NCBI GenBank assembly: GCA_003565035.1
Contig: PXDP01000396.1
Location: forward strand, 1 to 18,086
DNA from: PVC group bacterium
Lineage (GTDB): Bacteria; Verrucomicrobiota; Kiritimatiellia; SS1-B-03-39; UBA6053
Reading direction: 5' to 3'
DNA: 18,086 nucleotides
Position 1 is the stretch's first letter; the number at the start of each line of letters is the position of its first letter. The notes under the pieces were generated by a model, which did not search any database, had not been told where the DNA came from, and saw only the letters and a program-made list of their open reading frames with translations. Both the position numbers and the translations under genes were made by a program. Below are positions 6,985-15,700 of this stretch, piece after piece.

Positions 6985-9702
6985 TTAAAGCCCTGCTTCA
7001 AAATGGAGATATCCCCAGTGAGCCGGTCCCCGCAGCAGGGTTGGTTCCTTGGTTTCCGGCCACGCGGCGCGCAGATTCATGAGTGTCGGTGTCCCATTTT
7101 GCATGGACATCGCCATGCGCCACGTTTCCCCCGCCCTGGGAACGGCACCCAACACGCTGGCGGGAACAAATGCGCTCAGGGTTAACATGCCGTTTTCATG
7201 CGTAACGTGCGAGCGCACCTCAGGATGGTCATGGATGTTCCCCCCCGCGCCGGGATGGGTTCGCCCGCGCCATTGACCCACCCAACCGCGCCAGCCGTCC
7301 GGGGTCGGCACCGGCTGCATCCAAAAGTGAAGGTCCGTCGGAGCCCAGCCGTCCGGTCCGTCGGCGGCGGGCCGAATGAACCATTCCATATTTTGCGCCG
7401 TCCAAAACCATTCGGGGTCGAGATCGTACACCGTGTCCGCCGCAAAGCGTACCGCCAAATATACCCCTTCCGGCGACCACGCCACGGCAGCTTCGGGTGC
7501 CAGACGGTCGGTACGAAACCAGGTTTCGTTCCAGCGGGTTTGTTCCGGCCAGGCGTCCCAGCCGTCCTTCAGGGGAATAGTTTCCACACGCGGCACCGAC
7601 ACCTGCGCGGGACGCAGCCAGGCGGTTTGCTGGATTCCGCCATCCAAAACCAAATGGAACGGTATAGGCCCCGCCGCAGTACTCCGGGCGGTAAACTGCA
7701 CCTGAACCGACTCGCCGGTTCCCAGTGCCCAGGCGGCAGGGGTGACAGTCCCCAGGGCCGGATCAACCTCCACCGTCCCGCTCGCCGGGGTTCCACGCTT
7801 GCGGCTAAGGGTGACCGGCAACGCTTGATCAGGGTGGTAGGCACTTGCCTCCATGTGCAAGGCCGGTTGTACATAAAAATGAACAGGCCAGGACCGTTCC
7901 CAACCGTCACCGGCAACCACGAGCGGGAGGGTGTATTGCCCGGGCTCCAAGGTCAGCCGCGGTCTAACCGTCACGATCCATTCATTCGTTCTTTCCACGA
8001 TGAAAACGCCCCACGCCTCCGGGGCCGCTTCCAGGTGGACGGAGCGGGCTTGACCTGCCGGATCTTCAATCACCAGGGCCACGGTGTCTTCCACCGGCAC
8101 ATGCTGGATGCGATGAGACGTCAGCTCCACCCGGCGCATGGCCTCCCATGGCTTCGGCCACGCATCAAAATGATAATAGGCCACCGTGTCATTGATCGGG
8201 GAACCCGCTTCGATCGCATTGCCGTATTGGTCATAGGCCCGCTGAGCCTGCCGCAGCATCTCCGGGGCAGGATGCCCGCCTACCACCGCCCAGACCGTCG
8301 CCACCCCGCCGCCGGTCGGCCGGTCCCATAAGAGGCACCAGATGTCAGGGTCTCCCAGATCGATGCTGCCGCCGTGTTCCGTTCCCACGGTCTGCGCGGA
8401 TAAAGCCGCCATCGTCGCCGCGCTGGGGCGTAAGATCCCTTGCGGATCCAACAAGCCGCTGGAGGCGAAGCGGACAGGCCCCTCGTCAACGTCACGGTCA
8501 TAAAACCAGAAAATTTTGTCCACCCCTGCCCAGCGGGACAGGAGATAGAATCGAGGCAGCCAAACCGCCTGCAGACGTTCACCGACCGCCGGCCCATAAT
8601 GAACGTCCCAGCCCGTTTCCGTAATCCACACCTCATGGCCGCGCGCATGAAACATGCGCACATAGTCCCGGATACGGTCCAAAACCAGCATATCGGTCGC
8701 CCTTCGCGCCCCGCCCACATTCGTATCCCGTCTGGCCGTTTCGGGGGCGACGGTTCCCGTGTAAATGTGAATGCTTGACGCCCAAAAATCGTCGGGTTCC
8801 GTCAAGGCCAACACCTGCTTCATCGCCTCCGGATACATAAACTGATCCCCCGCCAGCACCAGGCGCTGCCCATGGCCGGCCTGGCGCAGCCCCGCACTGG
8901 CGGCCCGGATGAATTGGGCATAATTCGTTGGCTCATGCACATGGCCCGGAAAAAAAGTCTCCTCTTCGTTGCCGGCTTGGAACCATCCCTTATGCGGAAA
9001 ATGATTGCCGATGCGCGTGAAGGTTTCCGCCACCTCATCAACGTCATCCATCCAGCGTTGACGGTCTTCGGTGACGAACACCTTTTGAATACAGGGCAGT
9101 GTCACCACGCCCGCAGCCCGCGCCACCGCAAGACGTTTCAGAAAATCTTCGCCCTGGGGCGTCGTTGTGCCGTGCAGCCCCCGCCCGTACCAGCCCCAGA
9201 CATAGTCCCTCGCCCAGTGAATCCCCAGCCGGGCGAACAGTTCCCAGTCCGCCCACTGATGGGTATTGATTCCCACAAAGGACTGTTCCCGCTCCTCCGC
9301 GGTTCGTACCGGCATGGGCAGCACCCGCAGCATGCCCTGCTCCGCGCGGGCCGCAAGCGCACCTTCGTCGGTCCGCTCCAAACGGACTTCCAGCACAAAG
9401 CCCCCGAATGCAGGCAGCTTCAGGTCCATCTCTTCATCAAACGCTGTGCCGGCAGCAAGGGCATAAGGCTCCCACAGCTTCACCCGCACCCCGTCCGAGG
9501 TCCGCAGCTCGCGGTGCAGATGATAGGTCCCGGGCGTCTCCGCGCCAGCACGAATCCGGACCCGCACCCCGCCGGCCTCGTCCGCCAGCCCGTGACGGTT
9601 CAGCATGTCCAGCCGCACGACAGACTCCGCCATGGAGCCTCCGCCCCACACGAAACAGAACAACAGGCACAGCGGGAAAAGAAAAGGAATCTTGGAAAAC
9701 AT
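6985..9702 (-). CDS. Secreted clan GH-A-like glycosidase with CBM9-like C-terminal domain
   Basis: 905 aa with a signal peptide (MFSKIPFLFPLCLLFCFVWG, cleavage near residue 25). A beta-domain (about 28-130) precedes a (beta/alpha)8 barrel (about 140-435). The barrel has a likely acid/base Glu in AGNEEE (E246) and a nucleophile Glu in WITETGWD (E362), the clan GH-A arrangement. Residues about 435-700 form beta-sandwich linkers. Residues about 705-905 resemble the CBM9/DOMON-like domain (VAWSPEGVYLAVRF, then NMEWFIRP, then a closing WRMAMSMQN). The barrel is clearly related to that of the 12712-15948 protein; for example both contain PETAR-x-x-TN and TETG(W/Y)D. The GH family could not be fixed; GH39-like is the nearest guess and the substrate is unknown. 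GGAGG lies 6 nt before the ATG, with TTGACC-17-CATAAG further upstream. Confidence 0.82.
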   Translation of the reverse strand: MFSKIPFLFPLCLLFCFVWGGGSMAESVVRLDMLNRHGLADEAGGVRVRIRAGAETPGTYHLHRELRTSDGVRVKLWEPYALAAGTAFDEEMDLKLPAFGGFVLEVRLERTDEGALAARAEQGMLRVLPMPVRTAEEREQSFVGINTHQWADWELFARLGIHWARDYVWGWYGRGLHGTTTPQGEDFLKRLAVARAAGVVTLPCIQKVFVTEDRQRWMDDVDEVAETFTRIGNHFPHKGWFQAGNEEETFFPGHVHEPTNYAQFIRAASAGLRQAGHGQRLVLAGDQFMYPEAMKQVLALTEPDDFWASSIHIYTGTVAPETARRDTNVGGARRATDMLVLDRIRDYVRMFHARGHEVWITETGWDVHYGPAVGERLQAVWLPRFYLLSRWAGVDKIFWFYDRDVDEGPVRFASSGLLDPQGILRPSAATMAALSAQTVGTEHGGSIDLGDPDIWCLLWDRPTGGGVATVWAVVGGHPAPEMLRQAQRAYDQYGNAIEAGSPINDTVAYYHFDAWPKPWEAMRRVELTSHRIQHVPVEDTVALVIEDPAGQARSVHLEAAPEAWGVFIVERTNEWIVTVRPRLTLEPGQYTLPLVVAGDGWERSWPVHFYVQPALHMEASAYHPDQALPVTLSRKRGTPASGTVEVDPALGTVTPAAWALGTGESVQVQFTARSTAAGPIPFHLVLDGGIQQTAWLRPAQVSVPRVETIPLKDGWDAWPEQTRWNETWFRTDRLAPEAAVAWSPEGVYLAVRFAADTVYDLDPEWFWTAQNMEWFIRPAADGPDGWAPTDLHFWMQPVPTPDGWRGWVGQWRGRTHPGAGGNIHDHPEVRSHVTHENGMLTLSAFVPASVLGAVPRAGETWRMAMSMQNGTPTLMNLRAAWPETKEPTLLRGPAHWGYLHFEAGL

Positions 9703-9731
9703 CTGGGACCTCCGGGTTTGGGATTTTCCTC

Positions 9732-9760
9732 CTTATGCAGGGAAGCGGCCACCGGGTCAA
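9732..9760 (-). promoter_or_regulatory. Candidate promoter of the 905-aa glycosidase gene
   Basis: On the minus strand TTGACC (9760-9755) and CATAAG (9737-9732) are separated by 17 nt, with TG just upstream of the -10. The predicted start near 9725 leaves a leader of about 22 nt containing the GGAGG ribosome-binding site at 9713-9709. Confidence 0.45.
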
Positions 9761-9775
9761 ACTCCGCGGCCTTCG

Positions 9776-9785
9776 ATCATATCAG
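9776..9785 (-). promoter_or_regulatory. CTGATATGAT motif, copy 3
   Basis: Exact CTGATATGAT on the minus strand (ATCATATCAG as printed), in the same orientation as the 905-aa glycosidase gene and 74 bp from its start. The flanks extend identity with the GH28 copy to the 12-mer ATCTGATATGAT. It lies upstream of the TTGACC/CATAAG promoter candidate, a position suited to an activator. Confidence 0.5.
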
Positions 9786-9798
9786 ATACGCACAAATT

Positions 9799-9815
9799 CC
9801 GTCGCGTAGCGACGG
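9799..9815. repeat. REP-like hairpin CCGTCGC-GTA-GCGACGG
   Basis: A perfect 7-bp stem with a 3-nt loop in the intergenic region. The tight GC-rich shape resembles REP elements mobilised by RAYT transposases. It is not followed by a T-run, so it does not look like a rho-independent terminator. Only one copy of this exact sequence was seen here. Confidence 0.4.
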
Positions 9816-9907
9816 TGGACGGACCTGGGGATTTCAATCCTGACGAGTATACACATTTTGCTTAGCCATTTCGGGCCGAAGGTCCGAGCCGATACCAGCC
9901 CATTCCG

Positions 9908-9943
9908 GGATGCAACCGCATGCCCCCCCGCAGGCTTGCATCC
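9908..9943. repeat. Inverted repeat GGATGCAA / TTGCATCC with 20-nt loop
   Basis: Eight-base perfect arms at 9908-9915 and 9936-9943 flank a C-rich 20-nt loop. The right arm contains TTGCAT, the candidate -35 of the AAA-ATPase gene. A protein bound to this repeat would therefore cover the promoter. Confidence 0.4.
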
Positions 9944-9963
9944 TGAACGGCTTGTGCTAGCAT
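9936..9963 (+). promoter_or_regulatory. Candidate promoter of the AAA-ATPase gene, predicted leaderless
   Basis: TTGCAT (9936-9941) and TAGCAT (9958-9963) are separated by 16 nt, and the -10 is directly preceded by the extended element TGC. Six nt (AAAACC) separate it from the ATG at 9970, so transcription should start on the start codon. No Shine-Dalgarno exists, consistent with a leaderless message. Confidence 0.4.
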
Positions 9964-9969
9964 AAAACC

Positions 9970-11523
9970 ATGACTTCGCCCCTTCCCCGCAAAAAACTGC
10001 CCATCGGCATCCAGAACTTTCGCGAAATTCGCGAAGGTAATTTCTACTATGTGGACAAAACCTCCTTTGCCTGTCGATTAGTCGACGAAGGGAAATATTA
10101 CTTCCTCTCCCGCCCCAGGCGTTTTGGGAAAAGTCTGTTTGTGGACACGCTGAAGGAGATGTTCGAGGGAAACCGGGACCTGTTCAAAGGCCTGCATGCG
10201 GAGAAGCACTGGGACTGGTCCCTGAAGCGTACGGTCTTGCGTTTCAGTTTTGGGGACGGCGTAAAGGAAGGACGGGAGCACTTGGAAGTGGAAATCCAAT
10301 TGCAGCTTCAACACCATGCCAAGCGGCTGGGTGTGGAGGCGGAAAGTTTGGAGGCCGGACAAGCTTCCCTCCGAGCCCTCGTCCGCGCCGCCCATGAGAA
10401 ATACGGCCAGCGGGTGGTCATCCTTGTGGACGAATACGACAAGCCCATTCTGGACTATATCGAAAACACGGAACTGGCGCAGGCCATGCGCAATGAACTC
10501 AGTCATTTCTACGCCGCCATCAAAGAACTCGACCCCCACCTCGAATTCGTGCTGCTCACGGGGGTCAGCAAATTCTCCAAGGTCAACCTGTTCTCCAAGC
10601 TGAACAACCTCAAAGATATCACCCTCGATCCGCGCACCTCCGCAATCTGTGGCTACACCGAGGCGGACCTGGATGAGGTCTTCGCCCCCGAGTTGGTGGA
10701 CCTGGATCGCCAAAAATTCCGGAAATGGTACAACGGCTACAACTGGACCGGTGAGGCGGTGTACAACCCCTTCGATGCCCTGCTCTTCTTCGACCTGCGC
10801 GAGTACCGCGCGTTCTGGTATGAAACCGGCAACCCTTCTTTCCTGCTCAAGGTGTTGCGCCAGCGTCCTGCCTTTTTGCCGGAACTGAAACGCTCCATGG
10901 CCAGTTACGAGTTGCTCTCCCAGTTCGAGGTCGGCAACATCGCCACCGAAGCGCTGTTTTTTCAGACCGGGTATCTCACCATTCGCGATACGGAGACACT
11001 GGGTGCCCAGAAAAACTATTTTCTCGGTTATCCCAACCTGGAAGTTGAAACCAGCCTGCTCAGCACCCTCATGCGAGACTGGACGCCCCACGAGGCCCGG
11101 GTCTCTCAAACCATCCCCCGCCTGTACCGGCTGCTGGAAGCCAACGACCTCGACGGCCTCCGGGACCTGATGACCGGTTTCTACGCCTCCATTCCGCACC
11201 AGTGGTACACCAACAATTCGATTGCGCAGTACGAAGGCTATTACGCCTCGGTCTTCTACGCCTTCTTCGCCTCGCTGGGGCTGGATGTGCGCGTGGAGGA
11301 ATCCAGCAACACCGGACGGCTCGACATGGCGGTTCTCTTCGAAAACCGCGCCTATATATTCGAGTTCAAGCTGGTGGAAGACGAACCCGAAGGCAAAGCT
11401 CTGGCGCAAATTCTCGCCAAAGGCTACGCCGAGCCCTACCGCCTGGCCGGGAACGAGGTACACTGCATCGGCATCGAATTCAGCCGCGCCAAACGAAATA
11501 TCGTGGCCTGGGACATGCAATAA
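9970..11523 (+). CDS. AAA-ATPase-like / PD-(D/E)XK nuclease superfamily protein
   Basis: 517 aa, full length for the family that pairs an N-terminal AAA-ATPase-like domain with a C-terminal DUF1703 PD-(D/E)XK domain. The N-terminus has the family hallmark LPIGIQNFREIREGNFYYVDKT-type segment. RPRRFGKS (48-55) is the Walker A-like loop and VVILVDEYDKPIL has the Walker B D154-E155. The C-terminal nuclease-like core shows D452 (GRLDMAV) and E465-x-K467 (YIFEFK). Such proteins are abundant and multicopy in many anaerobes and PVC/Bacteroidetes genomes. Their role is unsettled; links to mobile DNA or defence are proposed by others, not shown here. It has no functional tie to the glycosidases beside it. 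Its predicted promoter is leaderless. It converges on the regulator gene with a 30-bp gap. Confidence 0.9.
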   Translation: MTSPLPRKKLPIGIQNFREIREGNFYYVDKTSFACRLVDEGKYYFLSRPRRFGKSLFVDTLKEMFEGNRDLFKGLHAEKHWDWSLKRTVLRFSFGDGVKEGREHLEVEIQLQLQHHAKRLGVEAESLEAGQASLRALVRAAHEKYGQRVVILVDEYDKPILDYIENTELAQAMRNELSHFYAAIKELDPHLEFVLLTGVSKFSKVNLFSKLNNLKDITLDPRTSAICGYTEADLDEVFAPELVDLDRQKFRKWYNGYNWTGEAVYNPFDALLFFDLREYRAFWYETGNPSFLLKVLRQRPAFLPELKRSMASYELLSQFEVGNIATEALFFQTGYLTIRDTETLGAQKNYFLGYPNLEVETSLLSTLMRDWTPHEARVSQTIPRLYRLLEANDLDGLRDLMTGFYASIPHQWYTNNSIAQYEGYYASVFYAFFASLGLDVRVEESSNTGRLDMAVLFENRAYIFEFKLVEDEPEGKALAQILAKGYAEPYRLAGNEVHCIGIEFSRAKRNIVAWDMQ

Positions 11524-11535
11524 ATCAAAGAAAAG

Positions 11536-11564
11536 GGCGGATATTTCCAACCGTTATTTCCGCC
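11536..11564 (-). terminator. Candidate rho-independent terminator of the regulator gene
   Basis: GGCGGA and TCCGCC arms (11536-11541, 11559-11564) form a 6-bp GC-rich stem spanning the regulator stop codon. On the minus strand the stem is followed by CTTTTCTTT. The loop is long (17 nt, partly pairable). It would act on the minus strand only, since the plus strand has no T-run. Confidence 0.4.
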
Positions 11565-12540
11565 AACCGGGGGCGAGGCAGACATTCGGGGAAAGGAGGC
11601 GCTGTTTGGCGGCGGAGGAGTCGCCATTGCGGCGTTTGCGGTAGATGGCGATGACGGCGTCGGCGATTTCCTTCCAGGGAATGGTCAATGCGGTCACCCC
11701 CGCCTCCACCGCCCGGGTCTCGTCGCCATAGGCCACAAGGGGAAAGTCCGCCCCCAGCATTCGCCGCGCGACTTCCGCCGAGGTGTTGTTGCCGCAGAAC
11801 AGACTGTCGAATGGCCCTTTTTCCTGGAGACGGCGAAGCGAAGCCTCGAAATTCTCAGCCTCCCAGTCCTCGGTGTACTCCACCGCCATCGGAGTCCAGA
11901 TCGTCTGAAAGCCCTCCAGCAGTTCCGGCCAGGTGTTCGGTGTCCCCATCATGACCGCCGGACGGGAAAAGGTGCCGTTCTTTTTCAGAAGCTGCCCCGC
12001 ACTGACCCCGGCCGAAAACAAGTCCACGGAAATACTGTCGGTGAACACCGAATTCAGTCCCGGCTGCGGCTTGCGGTCAATCAGCACGCTGTAATGAACG
12101 ATATCGGGGATGTCATGCAGATCGTAGTGCCCGCCCCAGACCACACAAAAACGGTCCGGCGGATATTCCGTGAAGGCATCCGCATATTCGAGAACATAAT
12201 CGATTTTTTCGCGCTGGAGCCTCTCCTCGAGCTGGTCCCTGAGAATCGCGCCGAAGCGGCGCTCTTCCGTCTTTGAGGTCCCATGCAGAATCAGGGCCAT
12301 GCCCGTGGGCGGATGCTTTTCCGAGGCGACATAGGTGCCGCTGGCCTCCGTGCGGTGCAGATAGCCCTCCTCGCAGAGTTCGCGGATCAGTCCGTGCGCG
12401 GTCTGATACGAAATGTTGTAGCGGCCGGCCAGTTCACGGTTCGACAGAAACCAGTTTCCCGGACGGCGGTGGCCCTCTCTGATTTTTTCAATCAAAAGAG
12501 CCTTCACGTGTTCAACGCGGGCAGTTCGTTTTTTAGGCAT
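11554..12540 (-). CDS. GntR-type HTH regulator with LacI-like sugar-sensor domain
   Basis: 328 aa. Residues about 8-75 form a GntR-type winged helix-turn-helix (LSNRELAGRYNISYQTAHGLIRELCEEGYLHR, then GTYVAS). Residues about 80-325 match the periplasmic-binding-protein-like effector domain of LacI/GalR regulators, ending in a typical TALTIPWKEIADAVIAIYRKR segment. This GntR-HTH plus LacI-sensor fusion is the architecture of Bacillus AraR. It probably represses or activates carbohydrate genes in response to a sugar ligand that cannot be identified. It is divergent from the glycosidase-phosphoesterase operon, its most likely target along with itself. A -10-like TACAAT lies 7 nt upstream of the ATG, with no Shine-Dalgarno, suggesting a leaderless or near-leaderless mRNA. 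Confidence 0.88.
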   Translation of the reverse strand: MPKKRTARVEHVKALLIEKIREGHRRPGNWFLSNRELAGRYNISYQTAHGLIRELCEEGYLHRTEASGTYVASEKHPPTGMALILHGTSKTEERRFGAILRDQLEERLQREKIDYVLEYADAFTEYPPDRFCVVWGGHYDLHDIPDIVHYSVLIDRKPQPGLNSVFTDSISVDLFSAGVSAGQLLKKNGTFSRPAVMMGTPNTWPELLEGFQTIWTPMAVEYTEDWEAENFEASLRRLQEKGPFDSLFCGNNTSAEVARRMLGADFPLVAYGDETRAVEAGVTALTIPWKEIADAVIAIYRKRRNGDSSAAKQRLLSPNVCLAPGWRK

Positions 12541-12547
12541 GATCTTG

Positions 12548-12577
12548 ATTGTATGGGGTTCACCGGGGTTAAAACAA
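12548..12577 (-). promoter_or_regulatory. Candidate promoter of the regulator gene, near-leaderless
   Basis: On the minus strand TTGTTT (12577-12572) and TACAAT (12553-12548) are separated by 18 nt. The -10 matches the consensus at five of six positions. Only 7 nt separate it from the ATG, so the transcript would have zero or one leader nucleotide. Confidence 0.4.
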
Positions 12578-12590
12578 GCCGAATCAAAAG

Positions 12591-12606
12591 AAACAACTCC
12601 GGGTTT
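12591..12606. promoter_or_regulatory. Degenerate operator-like site resembling the 2918 palindrome
   Basis: AAACAAC-TC-CGGGTTT matches the left half of the palindrome at 2918-2935 exactly over seven bases and its right half at four of seven, with the same 2-bp centre. It sits between the divergent regulator and glycosidase genes, where an autoregulatory operator is expected. The right-half match is weak. Confidence 0.25.
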
Positions 12607-12610
12607 TCAT

Positions 12611-12620
12611 TTCATATCAG
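12611..12620 (-). promoter_or_regulatory. CTGATATGAA motif, copy 4
   Basis: Nine of ten bases match CTGATATGAT on the minus strand, in the regulator orientation. It lies roughly midway between the regulator start (12540) and the glycosidase start (12712). Confidence 0.4.
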
Positions 12621-12711
12621 AGTTTACGCCCCCCGGCCCGCTAAGCCTTGCCTTAAGATACAGGACCCTTTACCTTCAGGAAAACTCACCCCAAAAACCT
12701 GGAGACCGTTT

Positions 12712-15700
12712 ATGCATCCTCTTCCCAAAATTCTCTCTGCGCTTCCCTTGATGATTGCTGCGCTTTGCTCCGCTCATGCCCAGCAAATTCCCGACACCAG
12801 CCGCATTGCGGAATTGCCCCCCGGCACCGGCCTTGCACTCATCAACGCGCTGGACGACACCCGCAGCATCGATCAGGGCCGGCATAACATACAGCAGATC
12901 GACTCCAGCATCGAACCCGGAAAACCCGGACGCCTCGGCACCCGCATGCTCCGCCTCCGCTCCATCTCCACCGGCAACAACGGCAAAGCCTCCTACTGGC
13001 TGCCCGCCGACACCTCCTCCGTGTTTGACCTCTTCGGGTTCTGGATTTTTCTCGAGGACGATCACCGCGTCAATCAGCTCGGCATCGAAGTCACCGACGG
13101 AGAAGGCGAAATGCTCCTGGCCATGAAAGATGTCCGCGGTCAGAACGGCTGGCACTGGGTTGAATTCGCCCCGGAGGATTTCCGGTCCTCCTTCAATCAG
13201 CCGCAACACAGCGGCAAACTCGTCCAGCCCCTTCGCCGCATCGGCATCACCTGGTTCGCCCCCCACGGCGAAAACACCTTTCTGGCCGACGGACTGGTCG
13301 GGCGCACCCGCAGTCAGGGCGGCGACTTCGCCCTCGGCATTCAAACCCCGCATTATTTTCTGCATACCGATCCTGTCCGCGCCGCCGTCACCCTGAACAA
13401 TCCCACACAGACGCCCCGGTCCGTCGAAATCACCTATAAAATCCAGCGCGACGCCCACATGCATCCCCCCCCGCCGCCGCACCCGGACTGGGGAACCGAC
13501 ATTGCCTATGGACACCCCAATCAAACCTGGCACGACGGAGCCCTGCTTGACGAAGGTTCCCTCACCGACGGCATCGACCACACCTACGCCGAGACCCCCT
13601 GGGGTCACGGATCCAAGGGCGCCATGCAGCAGATCGATCTTCAGGATACCCGCAACATCGAAGCCATGATTCTCCACCCCGCGGACGGCAACTGGCTGCG
13701 TTTTATGAATGTCTCCACCTCCCTCGACGGCGAAACCTTCGTGCCCGTCCCCGGCCTCCAAAACATCAATCTCCGGAATCTCCGTCACGAACGGATTCTG
13801 CAGCCGGAAGCCCCCGTGAGCGCCCGGCATGTCCGCTTTGACTACCATGATCAGGGCGAGGGCGTTCAAAAAATCACCCTGCCCTCCCTCATCCGCGTGT
13901 TTGACGGCCCCGCCAACGAGGACTGGCTCGCGCCCCAAACCGGAGATGTTGTCGCCGAAGGCCGCCTGCGCCTGGAGGTCGCCCCGGGACGCTTTGCGCT
14001 GGGTGAAATCCTCACCCCCGAACGCCCCGGCCCCGGAGCCTACCTGTTTTCCTACACCGTGAACGACGGCGAACGCACCTACGGCTCCTGGCGGCACCTC
14101 TTCGTGCGCACCCCGCCGGTGGAAACCCTGCCGGCATATGGACGATTCGGACTGAACGTCAATTCCGACACGAACGCCCGCTGGTTCCGCGAAATGGGCA
14201 TCTCCTGGGTCCGCTACGAAAACCACAAATGGAATTTTGTCTCTCCGGAGGAGGGGAAATATTTCTTCGACGGCTCGGTCGCCCCCTGGCGGGTTCCTTT
14301 CGACCGGCATTATGAGAGTTTTCGCGACAACGAACTGAACATTCTCCCGTATCTCTTTCAGTCCCCCCGCTGGATTTCCTCGGCGGAGGACCCGGGTCAT
14401 CGCCGCGCCGCCCAGCATCCGCCGCGCGACCTCAGCCGCTTCGGCGAATTCGTCTTCCAAAGCGTCGCCCGTTACGGGTCCGTGGTTCATCCCGAAGAGG
14501 TCCTCAAAACCAACGACAAAAAAACCGGCCTCAACATGATTCAGGTCTATTCCCTCTGGAACGAACCCAATCTCGACCATCCCCATTACGGCCATTTTAT
14601 CGGCCCCCTGACCGACTACTTCGAGATGTTCCGCTACGGGGCGATTGCCGCCCGGCAGGCCGATCCGAACGTGAGAGTCGCCACCGCCGGTTTTGCCGGC
14701 ATTGATCTCGACCTCATCGACCAGCTCGCTTCCTACACCTATGCCAACGGACGCAGTCCGGTCGAGTATGCCGATCTGCTCAACGCCCACCACTACACCG
14801 CCCGTCAGCCGCCGGAAACCGCGCGCGTGAACACCAACATTCAGCGCGGCCGCGATGTCGTCGAAGGCCCCACCTTCGAGGAACGTGTCCTGCGGCTGGA
14901 CCATTGGCGCCGCCGCAATATGCCCGGCAAAGAAATGTGGATGACCGAAACCGGCTACGACACCGGCGGCCACGAGTCCGTCTCCTACCGCGAACAGGCC
15001 TCCCGCATTCCCCGCCTCCTTATGATCGCCCTCGGCAGCGGCTTTGATCAGGTGCATCTCTACCGCTCCTCCGGCAGCACGCCCCGCAAATACGAAGCCA
15101 CCGGCATCTTCGACGATCAGTGGAACCCCAAGCCCTCGGCCTTCTCCATGGCCGCCCTGATTCAGGAAATCGACGGATATGATCTCGCCGTCCGCCTCCA
15201 CCATCCGGATGAAAACGTCTGGATGTACGGCTGGAAAACCGGGGACGACATCGTCATCGGTGCCTGGGTACTCGGCGATCCCGTCGCGCTTGGACTCGAC
15301 CTCGGCTCCGCAACCGTCACCGACAGCTTCGGCCATCGCGCGGCCCGCCATGTCGGACCCGATTTTCAACTCAGCGACTTTCCGGTCTACATCCGCGACA
15401 TGAGCAACAAAGAGACGGTCCGCCGCCTCTTCGATGCCGGTGTCCAGGCGCGCCGGGACCTCTACGCTCAGCGCGAACGCATGGCCGCGTCCCCCGGATT
15501 CGGCTTCGACTTTGGCAAAGGCGAACGCGTCGGCGCTTTTGATCTGGGCACCGTCCGCCGCTACCGCGCCATCCTTGGCCAGGAAGCCTTCAGCCCCGAG
15601 CAGGGCTTCGGCTTCGAGGGCAATCTGGACCGCATCACCGCCTCGGAACGCGCCTGGATCCGCGACGATGCCTCCCGCGACGAACTCCGCCTTCCCCAGG

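Larger units (their letters stand above)
9703..9969. other. Divergent intergenic region between the GH-A-like and AAA-ATPase genes
   Basis: 267 bp with no credible gene. It holds the promoter of the minus-strand glycosidase, one CTGATATGAT motif, a tight 7-bp hairpin at 9799-9815, a longer inverted repeat at 9908-9943, and a promoter-like sequence immediately before the AAA-ATPase start. Confidence 0.6.

Noticed and set aside
9970..11523. The AAA-ATPase/PD-(D/E)XK gene as part of an antiphage defence island
   Set aside because: It is solitary among glycosidase genes, with no restriction, toxin or CRISPR partner, and this family is widespread outside known defence systems.
10078..11550. 490-codon minus-strand open frame opposite the AAA-ATPase gene
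   Set aside because: Antisense to conserved Walker and nuclease motifs, with no recognisable content of its own.
12283..12711. Upstream extension of the 1078-aa glycosidase by 143 codons
   Set aside because: It would run antisense through the regulator N-terminus and bury the signal peptide; GGAGA before ATG 12712 marks the real start.
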